Assembly (NCBI GenBank): GCA_031288415.1
Contig: JAITRL010000342.1
Span: forward strand, 1-51,060
Length of the DNA stretch: 51,060 bases
DNA from: Deltaproteobacteria bacterium
Lineage (GTDB): Bacteria > Desulfobacterota > Desulfarculia > Adiutricales > Adiutricaceae
Reading direction: 5' to 3'
Shown here: piece by piece, positions 43,689 to 51,060 of the stretch
Numbering within the stretch: position 1 is the first letter of the stretch
How the letters are laid out: each line of letters starts with the position of its first letter
The notes under the pieces: generated by a model
Databases searched by the model: none
The model's input: only the letters and a program-made list of their open reading frames with translations
What the model was told of the DNA's origin: nothing
Program-made: the position numbers and the translations under genes

Positions 43689-45809
43689 ATGCCCTCGACG
43701 CGGAGCTTACCACTGTTTTTTTCGGTCGCGCTTCTGCTCGCGGCGGGCCCCTTCTGCGCCCGGGCTCCGGCACAAGACGCGGGCCAGGACTATGACCTGA
43801 CCCACCTGTTTTCGGACGATGAGGCCGCTCCGGCCGCCGCCTCCGCCGCGGCTCCGGAGGATGCCGCTTCCCCGGAAACCGCCTCCGCCCCCGCCCTGCC
43901 TCCGGTAGCCCCCCAGGCCCCAACGGCGCCTCAGGCCCCTGCGGCGCCTAAGGTCCAGGCCCCCTCCGCCGCCCCTCCCGCAGCTCCGGCGAAGGCCGGC
44001 CCAGCGCCTCCAACCGCGGCCCGCCCGGAGATACCGGCGGCTCCTTCGCCCGCGGCTCCGGCGGCTCCCAAGCCAGCGACTCCAACAGCGGCCCGCCCCG
44101 AGGCTCCGGCCCGGCCGTCGGCGCCGGCTCCTTCCGCGCCCGAGGCTTCCCCGGAGGCGCCTCGCCCGGCAGAGACCCTGCCTGCGGGGGCCCCTGAAGA
44201 CATTCCGGCTTCCGCCGCCCCCAGCCCGCCATCGCCCCTTGCCGCCGGAGCGGGCTCTCCGCATTTGGAGATGGCCTCCCCCGTCTCCGCGCCTGCGCAG
44301 GCTGCCGTTGCGCAGGGGGAGGCGGCGGCCGCAGAGGCTGTCCCGTCTCCTGCAGGCGCGCCGGAGAGCCAGGAAAGCGGGGCAGAAGGCCAGGAAGGCG
44401 CGCCGGAGAGCCAGGAAGGAGCAGCAGACGGCCTGGAAGGCGCAACTGAAGGCCAGGGCGTCGGCCCTTTGCCGGCCGCCGACGGCTCCTCCATCCTCCC
44501 TCCCGAGTCGAGACGCGTTACCGGCCGCGCCGTAACCATCCCGGCCCAGCCCTGGCGCCGCAGCTCCCTGGATGCCAGGGGAGCCTACACCTCCCAGGGG
44601 GCTCTCCCGGACTTCGACTCCTCCGGGAGCCTCTGGCAAGAGATGGAGGTGGGGGACTTCGCGCGGCCTGCCGGGAGCGGGCCCCGCGCCCCCGCAACCG
44701 ACGGGCCCGCCTCCCCGCAGAGGCCGTCACTGCCCGTGGTGCCGGCCCAGGGAGCGCCCACCCAACTTTCGCCGCCCTCCCCGGCCTCCCGCCCAGGCGC
44801 GCCGTCCCTGCCTCCCTCGGCGCCTGGCGAGGGGGAGGGCGCGACCGCGCCCTCCCCCGATGACGGGTCGGCCCCCGCCGCCGCGCCGCCCTCCGGCGAA
44901 GGGGCGGCTCCCGCCCCCGCCCCCTCGCCGTCCCCATCCCAGGAAAGCCAGGAGCGCCAGCAGCTCCGGGATCTCTTCAGCGACATGCTGCCCGAGGCGG
45001 CAACCCCGCCGCCCGCGCCCGCCTCCCTGCAGCCTCCCGCATCGCCTCCAGCGGCCGCGGCCCCTCAGGGCGCCCCTGCTGCCTCCCAGGGGGCTTCCCA
45101 AGGCGGCCCTCCCGCAGTCTCGGGAGCCCTGACGCCTCCCCCGGGCGCCATGGGCACGGAGGGCGGCTCCTTCGCGCCCTTCCCTGAGGCCGCCCCCGCC
45201 CCGCGGACCCCGCTCCTGCCTCCGGCCCTCCCGCCGCGTGAAGTGGGGCCTGACCGGGGCGACGACGCCCCGGCCTTCGAGAGGCCTGCCATCACCCCGC
45301 CCTCCCCGCCGGAGGATCCCGCCTCCGGCCCGGCCATCGGGCGCGCCGGCTCTCTGCTGGCCGAAGACGGCCCCACCCCCCCAGGAAGCCGCGGCAAGGC
45401 GGCCATCGTCACCCCTCCCGACCCCAAGGCTCCGGCCAAGGACGACCGGAAAACGGGCGCCTCTTCCGGGTCTTCGCCGTCCTCCGGCAAGTCCAAAGGC
45501 ACGGGACAGCGCAGGGCCAGGAGCGCGGCGCCCCTGCCCAGGCCCGATCTCACGGTCATGATCGTCAACGAGACCGGGAGCCCCGCCGCCGCCGACAACT
45601 ACAGGGCGGTCCTGGCCTCCGTCGGCTACCAGGTGGTGGGCATAGCGGAGAGGCCCAGCTCGAGCCCCGGCTCACGCCAGACGGTCATCTCCTGCGTGCC
45701 CGGCAAGGAGGGCCAAGCCAGGGCCCTGGCCAGAAGGCTCCCCGGCAACAAGGCCGTGTCGGTCTCCCGGGAACCCCTGCCCGCCCAGGCGATAGTCATT
45801 ATCCGCTGA
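43689..45809 (+). CDS. Secreted Pro/Ala-rich protein with a C-terminal LytR_C domain
   Basis: The 706-residue protein has an N-terminal signal peptide (hydrophobic about 6-22, likely cleaved near ARA-PAQ). A ~580-residue Pro/Ala/Gly/Ser-rich linker follows. The C-terminal ~85-residue domain resembles LytR_C (PF13399): VMIVNETGSPAAADNYRAVL, a GYQVVGIAE strand, TVISCVPGKEGQARALARRL and a final AIVIIR. LytR_C domains accompany envelope and cell-wall-related proteins. The linker looks long enough to span the periplasm. The ATG at 43689 has a GGCGGAG site and a promoter 34 bases upstream. No enzymatic domain is visible. Confidence 0.85.
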   Translation: MPSTRSLPLFFSVALLLAAGPFCARAPAQDAGQDYDLTHLFSDDEAAPAAASAAAPEDAASPETASAPALPPVAPQAPTAPQAPAAPKVQAPSAAPPAAPAKAGPAPPTAARPEIPAAPSPAAPAAPKPATPTAARPEAPARPSAPAPSAPEASPEAPRPAETLPAGAPEDIPASAAPSPPSPLAAGAGSPHLEMASPVSAPAQAAVAQGEAAAAEAVPSPAGAPESQESGAEGQEGAPESQEGAADGLEGATEGQGVGPLPAADGSSILPPESRRVTGRAVTIPAQPWRRSSLDARGAYTSQGALPDFDSSGSLWQEMEVGDFARPAGSGPRAPATDGPASPQRPSLPVVPAQGAPTQLSPPSPASRPGAPSLPPSAPGEGEGATAPSPDDGSAPAAAPPSGEGAAPAPAPSPSPSQESQERQQLRDLFSDMLPEAATPPPAPASLQPPASPPAAAAPQGAPAASQGASQGGPPAVSGALTPPPGAMGTEGGSFAPFPEAAPAPRTPLLPPALPPREVGPDRGDDAPAFERPAITPPSPPEDPASGPAIGRAGSLLAEDGPTPPGSRGKAAIVTPPDPKAPAKDDRKTGASSGSSPSSGKSKGTGQRRARSAAPLPRPDLTVMIVNETGSPAAADNYRAVLASVGYQVVGIAERPSSSPGSRQTVISCVPGKEGQARALARRLPGNKAVSVSREPLPAQAIVIIR

Positions 45810-46010
45810 GCGGGCGGCCGGCCTTTCCGGTTTCCGCCGCCGCCCGAGGGGAGCCTTGCGCGCCGCGGCCGCAGGCCGCCGCGTCTCCGTCAGGGAGGCC
45901 TTCCCCGCCAAAGCGTGCCGCGCGCTGCCCCCGCGCCCGGCCGCCCCGGAGCGCCTGACGGGCGCGCCGCAGCCGGCTTCTTTTTCCGGCCCAGGAGGAG
46001 CCCCCCGCCA

Positions 46011-47033
46011 GTGACTTCCCGGACCCTCGTCCACCGCGACCCGGGCGGCCAGAGCGCCCTTTACGAGACGGACCTGCGTTACACCGGACTCCTGGAGGGC
46101 AGGCACGGGGAGCGGTTCCGGGAGTACCGCCGCCTCTGGCGCGAGCGTTCCGAAGGCGGCGATCCGGGGGATTTCCCGCTGAGCCTGGATCTCGCCACCA
46201 GTTCGGGCTGCCAGCTTTCCTGCGTCATGTGCCCGCTCCCCCGCAGGCCCGGGGGGCGGCGGCGCCGCCTCATGGACATCGCGCTCTTCAGGAGCCTCAT
46301 GGACGAGGCCAGGGAACGCCTCTTGCCTGCCGTGACCTTCGGGCTGGGGAGCGAGCCCCTGCTGGACAGGCGCATCCCCGCCCTGGTCGCCGCCGCGGCC
46401 GCGGCCGGCGTGATGGACATCCGCCTGGGCACCAACGGCCAGGCCCTGACTCCGGAGATCTCCCTGGCCCTCGCCGACGCGGGGCTCACCCGCCTCGAGG
46501 TATCGTTGGACGCCGCCGGCCCGGAAGGCTACGCGGCCGCGCGCCCCGGCGGCGACTGGGGGCTCCTGGCCCGCAACGTGGAGGGTTTCCTGGCCGTCCG
46601 CGCCAAAAAGGGCCTGGTGACCCCGCTCCTGCGCCTGAGCTTTCTGAGGCTCCCCGCCAACGCGGGGGAGCTTCCCGCGTTTTTGTCAACCTGGGCGCCG
46701 CGGGCGGACATGATCTCCATCCAGAGCCCGGTGTGGTTCCCGGAAAGCCTTCTGCCCGCGCCTCCCCCCGCGCCGCCCGGCCCGGTCGCCTGCCGGCAGC
46801 CTTGGCAGAGGCTGGGGGTATTGGAGGACGGGACCCTGTGGCCCTGCTGCAGCTGGCACGGCGAGGGGCTTCTCGGGGGCCCCGACGCCCTCGGCGGCGC
46901 GGCCGCGGCCTGGGCCTCCCCCGCCATGACGGGCCTGCGGCGCGCCCTGGCCTCCGATGCCCCCCCGGCGCGATGCTCGCTGTGCGCATCGGCGGGAAAA
47001 GCCGCGGAGGCCCTCCCGGAAGGCGGGCTCTGA
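46011..47033 (+). CDS. Radical SAM / SPASM-type protein
   Basis: The 340-residue protein has the radical SAM motif CQLSCVMC (about 66-73), then GLGSEPLLD in the GGEP position and the strand RLEVSLDA. The C-terminal region has CRQPWQRLGVLEDG, WPCCSWHG and RCSLC, resembling a SPASM domain that binds auxiliary Fe-S clusters. Members modify peptides or act in cofactor synthesis. GTG 46011 is chosen for AGGAGGAG ten bases upstream; the frame is open to 45915 but low-complexity. It is not obviously the same subfamily as the radical SAM gene at 35292. Confidence 0.88.
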   Translation: MTSRTLVHRDPGGQSALYETDLRYTGLLEGRHGERFREYRRLWRERSEGGDPGDFPLSLDLATSSGCQLSCVMCPLPRRPGGRRRRLMDIALFRSLMDEARERLLPAVTFGLGSEPLLDRRIPALVAAAAAAGVMDIRLGTNGQALTPEISLALADAGLTRLEVSLDAAGPEGYAAARPGGDWGLLARNVEGFLAVRAKKGLVTPLLRLSFLRLPANAGELPAFLSTWAPRADMISIQSPVWFPESLLPAPPPAPPGPVACRQPWQRLGVLEDGTLWPCCSWHGEGLLGGPDALGGAAAAWASPAMTGLRRALASDAPPARCSLCASAGKAAEALPEGGL

Positions 47034-47444
47034 CGCCGGGCTTCGCCGGGGGCGGCAAAAGACCTCAGGCGCCGCCGGAAGGCTTGCGCCGGCGGGAGCC
47101 CGCGCCGGCGGTCCTTCGGCGGCGCCCGCGGGCGCGCTCGCCCGTAAAACACCCGGGGGAAAGCCCCGCAAGGGGATGCCTCTTCCCGCTTGCTGTTGTC
47201 GCCCTCAGGCGGCAGGCAACCGGGCCGGGATGCGGCGCGCCGGTGACCGGGTCGGGGTTCCGGCCCGGAAGAGCCGGATAAGGGGGCGGCGCCAACCGCT
47301 GAACCATGGTTCGGGGCTGGGGGAGGCCGGCCTAGGCAGGGCAGGTGCGGAGCGGAGCCATGAATGGACAGGTTTGGAAGGGGATATTTCAGGCCCGAAA
47401 AAGCCGCGCCGCCGCCCCCCGATCAAGCGGCGGCCTTCGCAAGC
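47034..47444. other. Gap between convergent genes at the R-M locus boundary
   Basis: 411 GC-rich bases with a terminator candidate on the minus strand at 47398-47434 and nothing else recognised. Composition changes to moderate GC within the methyltransferase gene to the right. Confidence 0.5.
47398..47434 (-). terminator. Intrinsic terminator candidate after the C5-methyltransferase
   Basis: On the minus strand GCCGCCGC (47434-47427) pairs with GCGGCGGC (47415-47408), and after five bases a run of five T follows (47402-47398). Confidence 0.5.
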
Positions 47445-48671
47445 CTAATCTGTAAGGGTTTGCTGAGGCTTTGTTTTGCCGCTGTCGGCATCCGGGCTCG
47501 GCGCGCGGCATCCAAGCAGACGGAAGTACTCCTCCGGCACCGGCTGGATCGGCTCAGGCGGCGGAACCGCGCCATTCGGCTTAACGGCGAGAAGCGGCGG
47601 TTCCTTGTATTGCCGCCCGAAAGCCTGTTCCATCAGCGAACGGCCGAGAATCTCCGCCAATAATGAAGGAACCGCATTGCCGATCTGACGTTGGATCTCG
47701 ACTCGGGATGACTTTATCCTGAAATCCGCAGGGAACGTCTGCAGGGCGGCTAACTCCCTCCAGGACAGTCTGCGGTTTTTCCAGTGAAACGGGCCTATTG
47801 CCGGTCCCGGTTGAGCTTGAATGGTCCATGACGGCCTGTTTTTCGCGAGTTTAAGCAAAAACGGCCAATATCGGGTGCCCCAGCCGAAAAGCGGCAGCCC
47901 GTCTTTCCTGTCAGTATGCCAAAGGTAATTCTCCCCTTCCGGAATCGACGGGAGCAGTTTGCCCCATTTCCCCGTGACAGCAAGCTTTTCGCTTTGATCC
48001 GGCATTATATTCGCCAAAGCATCCCAAGAAGTCACATACGGGGCGATGCCGTTTTTGAGAGGCGAATCGCCTGCTTTGACGTCATTTTCTCTGGAATGGG
48101 TCGGCTGCGGGAAAATAAACTTCTTCCCGTCGCGTAAAGCCGCCAGGAAAAAACGCAAGCGCTGTTGCGGCACCCCGAAATGCACGGCATTAAGTATTTT
48201 CCAGCTTGGCCTGTAGTCAGTCCCCGTCTTCCTGTTGATTTCGGCGATTTTCCTTATTATGAATTGAAAGCCTTCCTCTTTGCCGCTATAGCTGATGCCA
48301 TGCACGTTTTCAAGCAAAAAAGCTTTGGGCCTGAAATCCAGTATAACCCGGAAATATTCTGACAACGTGTTCGAACGGGGATCCTTCAATCTGAGCGTAT
48401 CGCCTCGCGACCAATACGCGGACTTGGAAAAAGGCTGGCAAGGAGGGCCGCCTATCACTAAATCCACGGTCTTTGTTGAACCTGCATAATCACAAATATC
48501 TATGGAGGAAACCTCTTCAATCGGGGCGCAGTGTATGTTGGCTTTGCCGTTTAATGAGAGCGTGCCGCAAGAGTGACGGTCAAAATCATTTCTGTAGATA
48601 ATATTCCAGCCTGCCGCCTCGATTCCGTAATCAAGGCCGCCGCAACCGGAGAACAAACTTATTGCATTCAC
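47445..48671 (-). CDS. DNA C5-cytosine methyltransferase
   Basis: The 408-residue protein has the ordered C5-MTase motifs: I SLFSGCGGLDYG (5-16), IV GGPPCQPFS with catalytic C78, VI ENVHG (121-125), VIII VPQQRLRFF, and X RQIGNAVP near residue 320. It transfers methyl from SAM to C5 of cytosine within a specific site; the target-recognition region lies roughly at 190-310. The ATG at 48671 has AAGGA six bases upstream. GC content is moderate (about half), unlike the flanking genome. By position it belongs with the endonuclease and second methyltransferase to the right. Confidence 0.96.
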   Translation of the reverse strand: MNAISLFSGCGGLDYGIEAAGWNIIYRNDFDRHSCGTLSLNGKANIHCAPIEEVSSIDICDYAGSTKTVDLVIGGPPCQPFSKSAYWSRGDTLRLKDPRSNTLSEYFRVILDFRPKAFLLENVHGISYSGKEEGFQFIIRKIAEINRKTGTDYRPSWKILNAVHFGVPQQRLRFFLAALRDGKKFIFPQPTHSRENDVKAGDSPLKNGIAPYVTSWDALANIMPDQSEKLAVTGKWGKLLPSIPEGENYLWHTDRKDGLPLFGWGTRYWPFLLKLAKNRPSWTIQAQPGPAIGPFHWKNRRLSWRELAALQTFPADFRIKSSRVEIQRQIGNAVPSLLAEILGRSLMEQAFGRQYKEPPLLAVKPNGAVPPPEPIQPVPEEYFRLLGCRAPSPDADSGKTKPQQTLTD

Positions 48672-48748
48672 GTCCTTATGCCTCAGGGTAAAAAATCAAT
48701 TCAGTTTTTCCAGGTTTCCCGCAGAAATCACGTCTGTCAGGCAGTTTG

Positions 48749-49099
48749 TCACAATTCCAGAAAAAATTCCTTCCATTCCTCGGTTTCGTCAGATACGGAA
48801 ATATGTACGTTTATTTCAGCAGTTGCTCCCGTACCCCGCCCACGCATACCGATTCCAGGCGTCCGCTTGGATTAGTTTGAAAAATTAGCCTGAAGAATAC
48901 GGATAGCCTTCCGAGCAGTAATAGTATGGAATACAGGGGAAATCAGCGCTCCCTGGAAACGTCCGCAGGAAGGCCCTTTGGGGATCTGCGGCGCCTGACT
49001 TACCGCAGGCGTGACCGCGCCTTTCCGGAGAGTTTTCCAGGGAAAAATCCCAGCTGGGATACCAAGCTTCTCGCCTGCTGGAAAATGTTACTTCGGCAT
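48749..49099 (-). pseudogene. Broken reading frame of unknown origin between R-M genes
   Basis: On the minus strand a frame from ATG 49099 to TGA 48749 (117 codons) is interrupted only by TAA at 49088-49090 (codon 4) and 48872-48874 (codon 76). The last 32 codons, from an ATG at 48847, read like protein (ATAEINVHISVSDETEEWKE). I do not recognise a family. It may be a decayed small gene, such as a controller or repair gene of the R-M locus, or it may be chance. A 14-bp palindrome lies inside. Confidence 0.25.
49047..49060. promoter_or_regulatory. 14-bp perfect palindrome ATCCCAGCTGGGAT
   Basis: It lies between the endonuclease and the C5-methyltransferase, next to the near-palindromic TTTTCCAGGGAAAA at about 49033-49046. 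Such sites can be operators in R-M loci; no controller gene is recognised here. Confidence 0.35.
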
Positions 49100-49149
49100 T
49101 AGGCTTAAATTAATTATGGAATAATTATTAGATGCATAATATATAATTT

Positions 49150-50061
49150 TTAAAAATATCCTTTAGACAATACAATATTTTCTTCTTCATTTGTGATAAG
49201 CAGTTGTTTAACATGCATAATAAATCTTTCAATGCTACTTATAGCTATAGGATTTGAATTAATAAAGTTTTTATAACTATTAAATTTCAATTTTCTAATT
49301 TTTGCTGATGAAAAACCACGTCGAGTTGATTCATCTATTCTTCTAGCTTTACGCAATATTATTATTTCATCGATAGCTGTTGTTTTTGTACTTATAGGCG
49401 TCATATCAAGCCATTCACATATTAAAATATACTTTGAAGTTGGTACTGTACTTTTTAAATCAAAAGCAGTGGCTACTGCTTCTTGAAACATTGTTTTATC
49501 TAAATTTATTTTACATTCACATGCTAAATATGTTATATTAGTTTCTTTTATTTCGCTATGTGCAAAAGATGAAGTATGACTCGATTTAATAAATAATGGA
49601 CGTGAAATAGCAAAATCTTAATCTTTACATTTCAATATCATACCTCCATCTGATGATTGTGAAGTAATTGAAGCATCAAATCTTATACCTGTAATACATT
49701 TTGTCGGCCCTATAATAATATTATTGTCATTTAATTTTTCACCAAAAATTTTTCTTACTAATAATGGCAAAATCTCTTCAATAATTGTATTATCTAACTT
49801 TAATTGACCTTTTTGTCTGTATAAAAAATCATTTTTACTTAAAAAAATTATATTAAAATCAATATAATTTTTATATATATTCAACAATTTAACGCTTTCT
49901 CCAATGATGTTTTCATAACTGCCTGATAAGGCTAATAGATTATCATACCAATTTTTATATTTTTCTATCGCTAATATGATTGATTTTTTATCAGACTGAG
50001 GTAATTTTAAATTGCTAAGTAAAGCAGTAAGTTTAGCTCCATGAATACCCAAATTTTACAT
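49150..50061 (-). pseudogene. Bpu10I-like type II restriction endonuclease, interrupted by in-frame TAA
   Basis: One continuous 304-codon frame carries two TAA codons, at codon 2 (50056-50058) and codon 148 (49618-49620). The N-terminal part (HGAKLTALLSNLKLPQSDK) and C-terminal part (ECKINLDKTMFQEAVATA, then LICEWLDMTPISTKTTAIDEI) match what I recall of Bpu10I-family endonucleases. The catalytic E-x-K (182-184) lies after the second stop. Around it the frame reads KCKD-stop-DFAISR, where Gln (CAA) would fit. The ATG at 50061 has AGGTGA six bases upstream, but its second codon is TAA; a TTG at 50052 could restart. As read, the product would be truncated and inactive. Very AT-rich, unlike the genome. 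Confidence 0.75.
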
Positions 50062-50071
50062 AAAATATCAC

Positions 50072-51060
50072 CTATTTTATTCTTATTCTACTATAAAAAG
50101 AAGAAGGCTGTATTTCATCAATTTTATTAATTGCAATTTTTAAATCTTCTTTTAAATCTTGTGGTACATATTGTAAAATATTATTTAATAAGATATTGGC
50201 AAGTTTTTTTACTTTATTTAAAGAATTTATTAATTGTTTTGTTGATTTAAAATATAAAATATCTTCATATATATTACTACCATATCTATTAATAAATACT
50301 CTTTCTTGTCTGTTTATTAACTTCATGTTACAACAAGCGCAAGCAATTTCTGTAACTATTTCACCATTTCTAAAATTAGTTTTTTTTACTAAAGATTCTC
50401 GACCAACTATAAATATAATCTGAGAATTATTTTTGCATATACGATTTAATTCATTAAAAACCAATGCCATATCAATACAGTATTGAGTGGCAGTAAAAAA
50501 TCTATTACTCCTATTTTTTCGATTTGAACCTATTTCAGCCTGGGCTGACGGCAAAACGCTACCATTTAAATATTCTGATGAAGCTCGATATTGTTGATGA
50601 TAGTTAAATACATTTATGTAAGGTGGTGAAGTAATAACAAAATCAGCTATTGAATCAATAAAAGATGTATCTCGCGCATCTTCATGAAATATTTTAATTG
50701 GTTTATCTGAAAATGGTAATAATTTAATAATACATTTAAGTTTATGCCATTTTAGCGTTAATAATTTATATGAAAGATTATCTTTATTTAAATCACATAA
50801 TATAATAAAACATCTAAATATAATATCATAATCTATATTTATACATATCTCTTGTAGTATATTTAATGAGTCTATTATATTTATTTTATTATTTAAAGAT
50901 GTATCAGAGTATATTACTCCATAGTGTAATAATAATTTTGTAAATTTTTTTATTATATCTAATCTTTGTGAATGGCTATAATTTATAAATTCATAAATTT
51001 TTGATAAACAAACAGCTGCATAGTTTATTTCTGTTCCATAAGCTTCTTTATGTTGCTCTC
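50072..51060 (-). CDS. DNA amino-methyltransferase (N4-cytosine or N6-adenine), 5' end missing
   Basis: A frame open from the right edge to TAG 50072-50074 gives 328 residues; its start lies beyond the window. It has motif IV TSPPYINVFNYH at about residues 175-186, preceded by EDARDTSFIDSIADFVI, as in exocyclic-amino DNA methyltransferases. The later IIFIVGRES segment fits a core strand. The FxGxG SAM motif is not seen in the visible part. The gene is extremely AT-rich, and its TAG overlaps the ribosome-binding site of the endonuclease gene, so the two form one transcription unit. A TTG-initiated shorter frame (from 50554) would lose the TSPPY motif and is not credible. Confidence 0.88.
   Translation of the reverse strand, partial: EQHKEAYGTEINYAAVCLSKIYEFINYSHSQRLDIIKKFTKLLLHYGVIYSDTSLNNKINIIDSLNILQEICINIDYDIIFRCFIILCDLNKDNLSYKLLTLKWHKLKCIIKLLPFSDKPIKIFHEDARDTSFIDSIADFVITSPPYINVFNYHQQYRASSEYLNGSVLPSAQAEIGSNRKNRSNRFFTATQYCIDMALVFNELNRICKNNSQIIFIVGRESLVKKTNFRNGEIVTEIACACCNMKLINRQERVFINRYGSNIYEDILYFKSTKQLINSLNKVKKLANILLNNILQYVPQDLKEDLKIAINKIDEIQPSSFYSRIRIK

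Noticed and set aside
43707-45132. Large frames on both strands within the Pro/Ala linker gene
   Set aside because: Their Arg/Gly/Pro low-complexity reflects the third-position bias of the real gene, which has a signal peptide and a recognisable C-terminal domain.
50072-50554. A separate 160-residue gene starting at TTG 50554
   Set aside because: The frame is open and family-like upstream to the window edge, including the TSPPY motif, so this is only the C-terminal part of a longer methyltransferase.
49150-51060. Reassigned genetic code (TAA = Gln) for the AT-rich end
   Set aside because: The adjacent methyltransferase uses CAA for Gln and ends at TAG, and the C5-methyltransferase and host genes have normal stops; nonsense mutation explains the data more simply.

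Overview
The window is a chromosomal stretch of a very GC-rich bacterium (roughly 70 % GC by eye). HisH, HisF and the lysyl-phosphatidylglycerol-synthase-like membrane protein look most like those of Desulfovibrio-type Desulfobacterota. That placement is inference from remembered family patterns, not from a search. Coding density is low: gene-free stretches of 0.3 to 1.8 kb alternate with genes, and several housekeeping proteins carry long Ala/Pro/Gly-rich or repeat-encoded tails.

Layout on the + strand, 1-19447: a 3' gene fragment; a class IV aminotransferase; a membrane protein; hisH, hisF and a coupled GuaA-like amidotransferase; two paralogous single-RRM RNA-binding proteins; an AIM24-family protein; an orphan cheW; then an Mla-type lipid-transport operon (glycine-zipper lipoprotein, MlaE permease, a nucleotide-binding-domain-like protein that has lost its catalytic motifs, MlaD, TPR lipoprotein); then a TenA-like protein.

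On the - strand, 20129-31926: an AbrB-type transporter, class I fructose-1,6-bisphosphatase, ribosomal protein S21, a tightly packed group (TPR lipoprotein, PLP aminotransferase, EngB GTPase), hisI-hisG, an AT-rich island with a PIN/AbrB toxin-antitoxin pair, and a patatin-like phospholipase.

On the + strand, 32592-47033: an FxLYD-type lipoprotein, methionine aminopeptidase with a tandemly duplicated 5' end, a Sel1-repeat protein coupled to a radical SAM enzyme, recO with a hexapeptide-repeat tail, a pseudouridine synthase coupled to fliI, a sodium:proton-antiporter-like membrane protein, a secreted protein with a LytR_C domain, and a second radical SAM/SPASM-like protein.

The right end (47445-51060, - strand) is a restriction-modification locus of foreign composition: a C5-cytosine methyltransferase of moderate GC, then a very AT-rich Bpu10I-like restriction endonuclease gene interrupted by in-frame TAA, and an amino-methyltransferase (TSPPY motif) that runs off the window.

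Most notable for follow-up: the Mla ATPase-like protein without Walker motifs, the interrupted endonuclease gene, the duplicated map 5' end, the paired RRM genes with a long leader, and repeat-encoded tails on EngB and RecO. No tRNA, rRNA, CRISPR array or insertion sequence was recognised.
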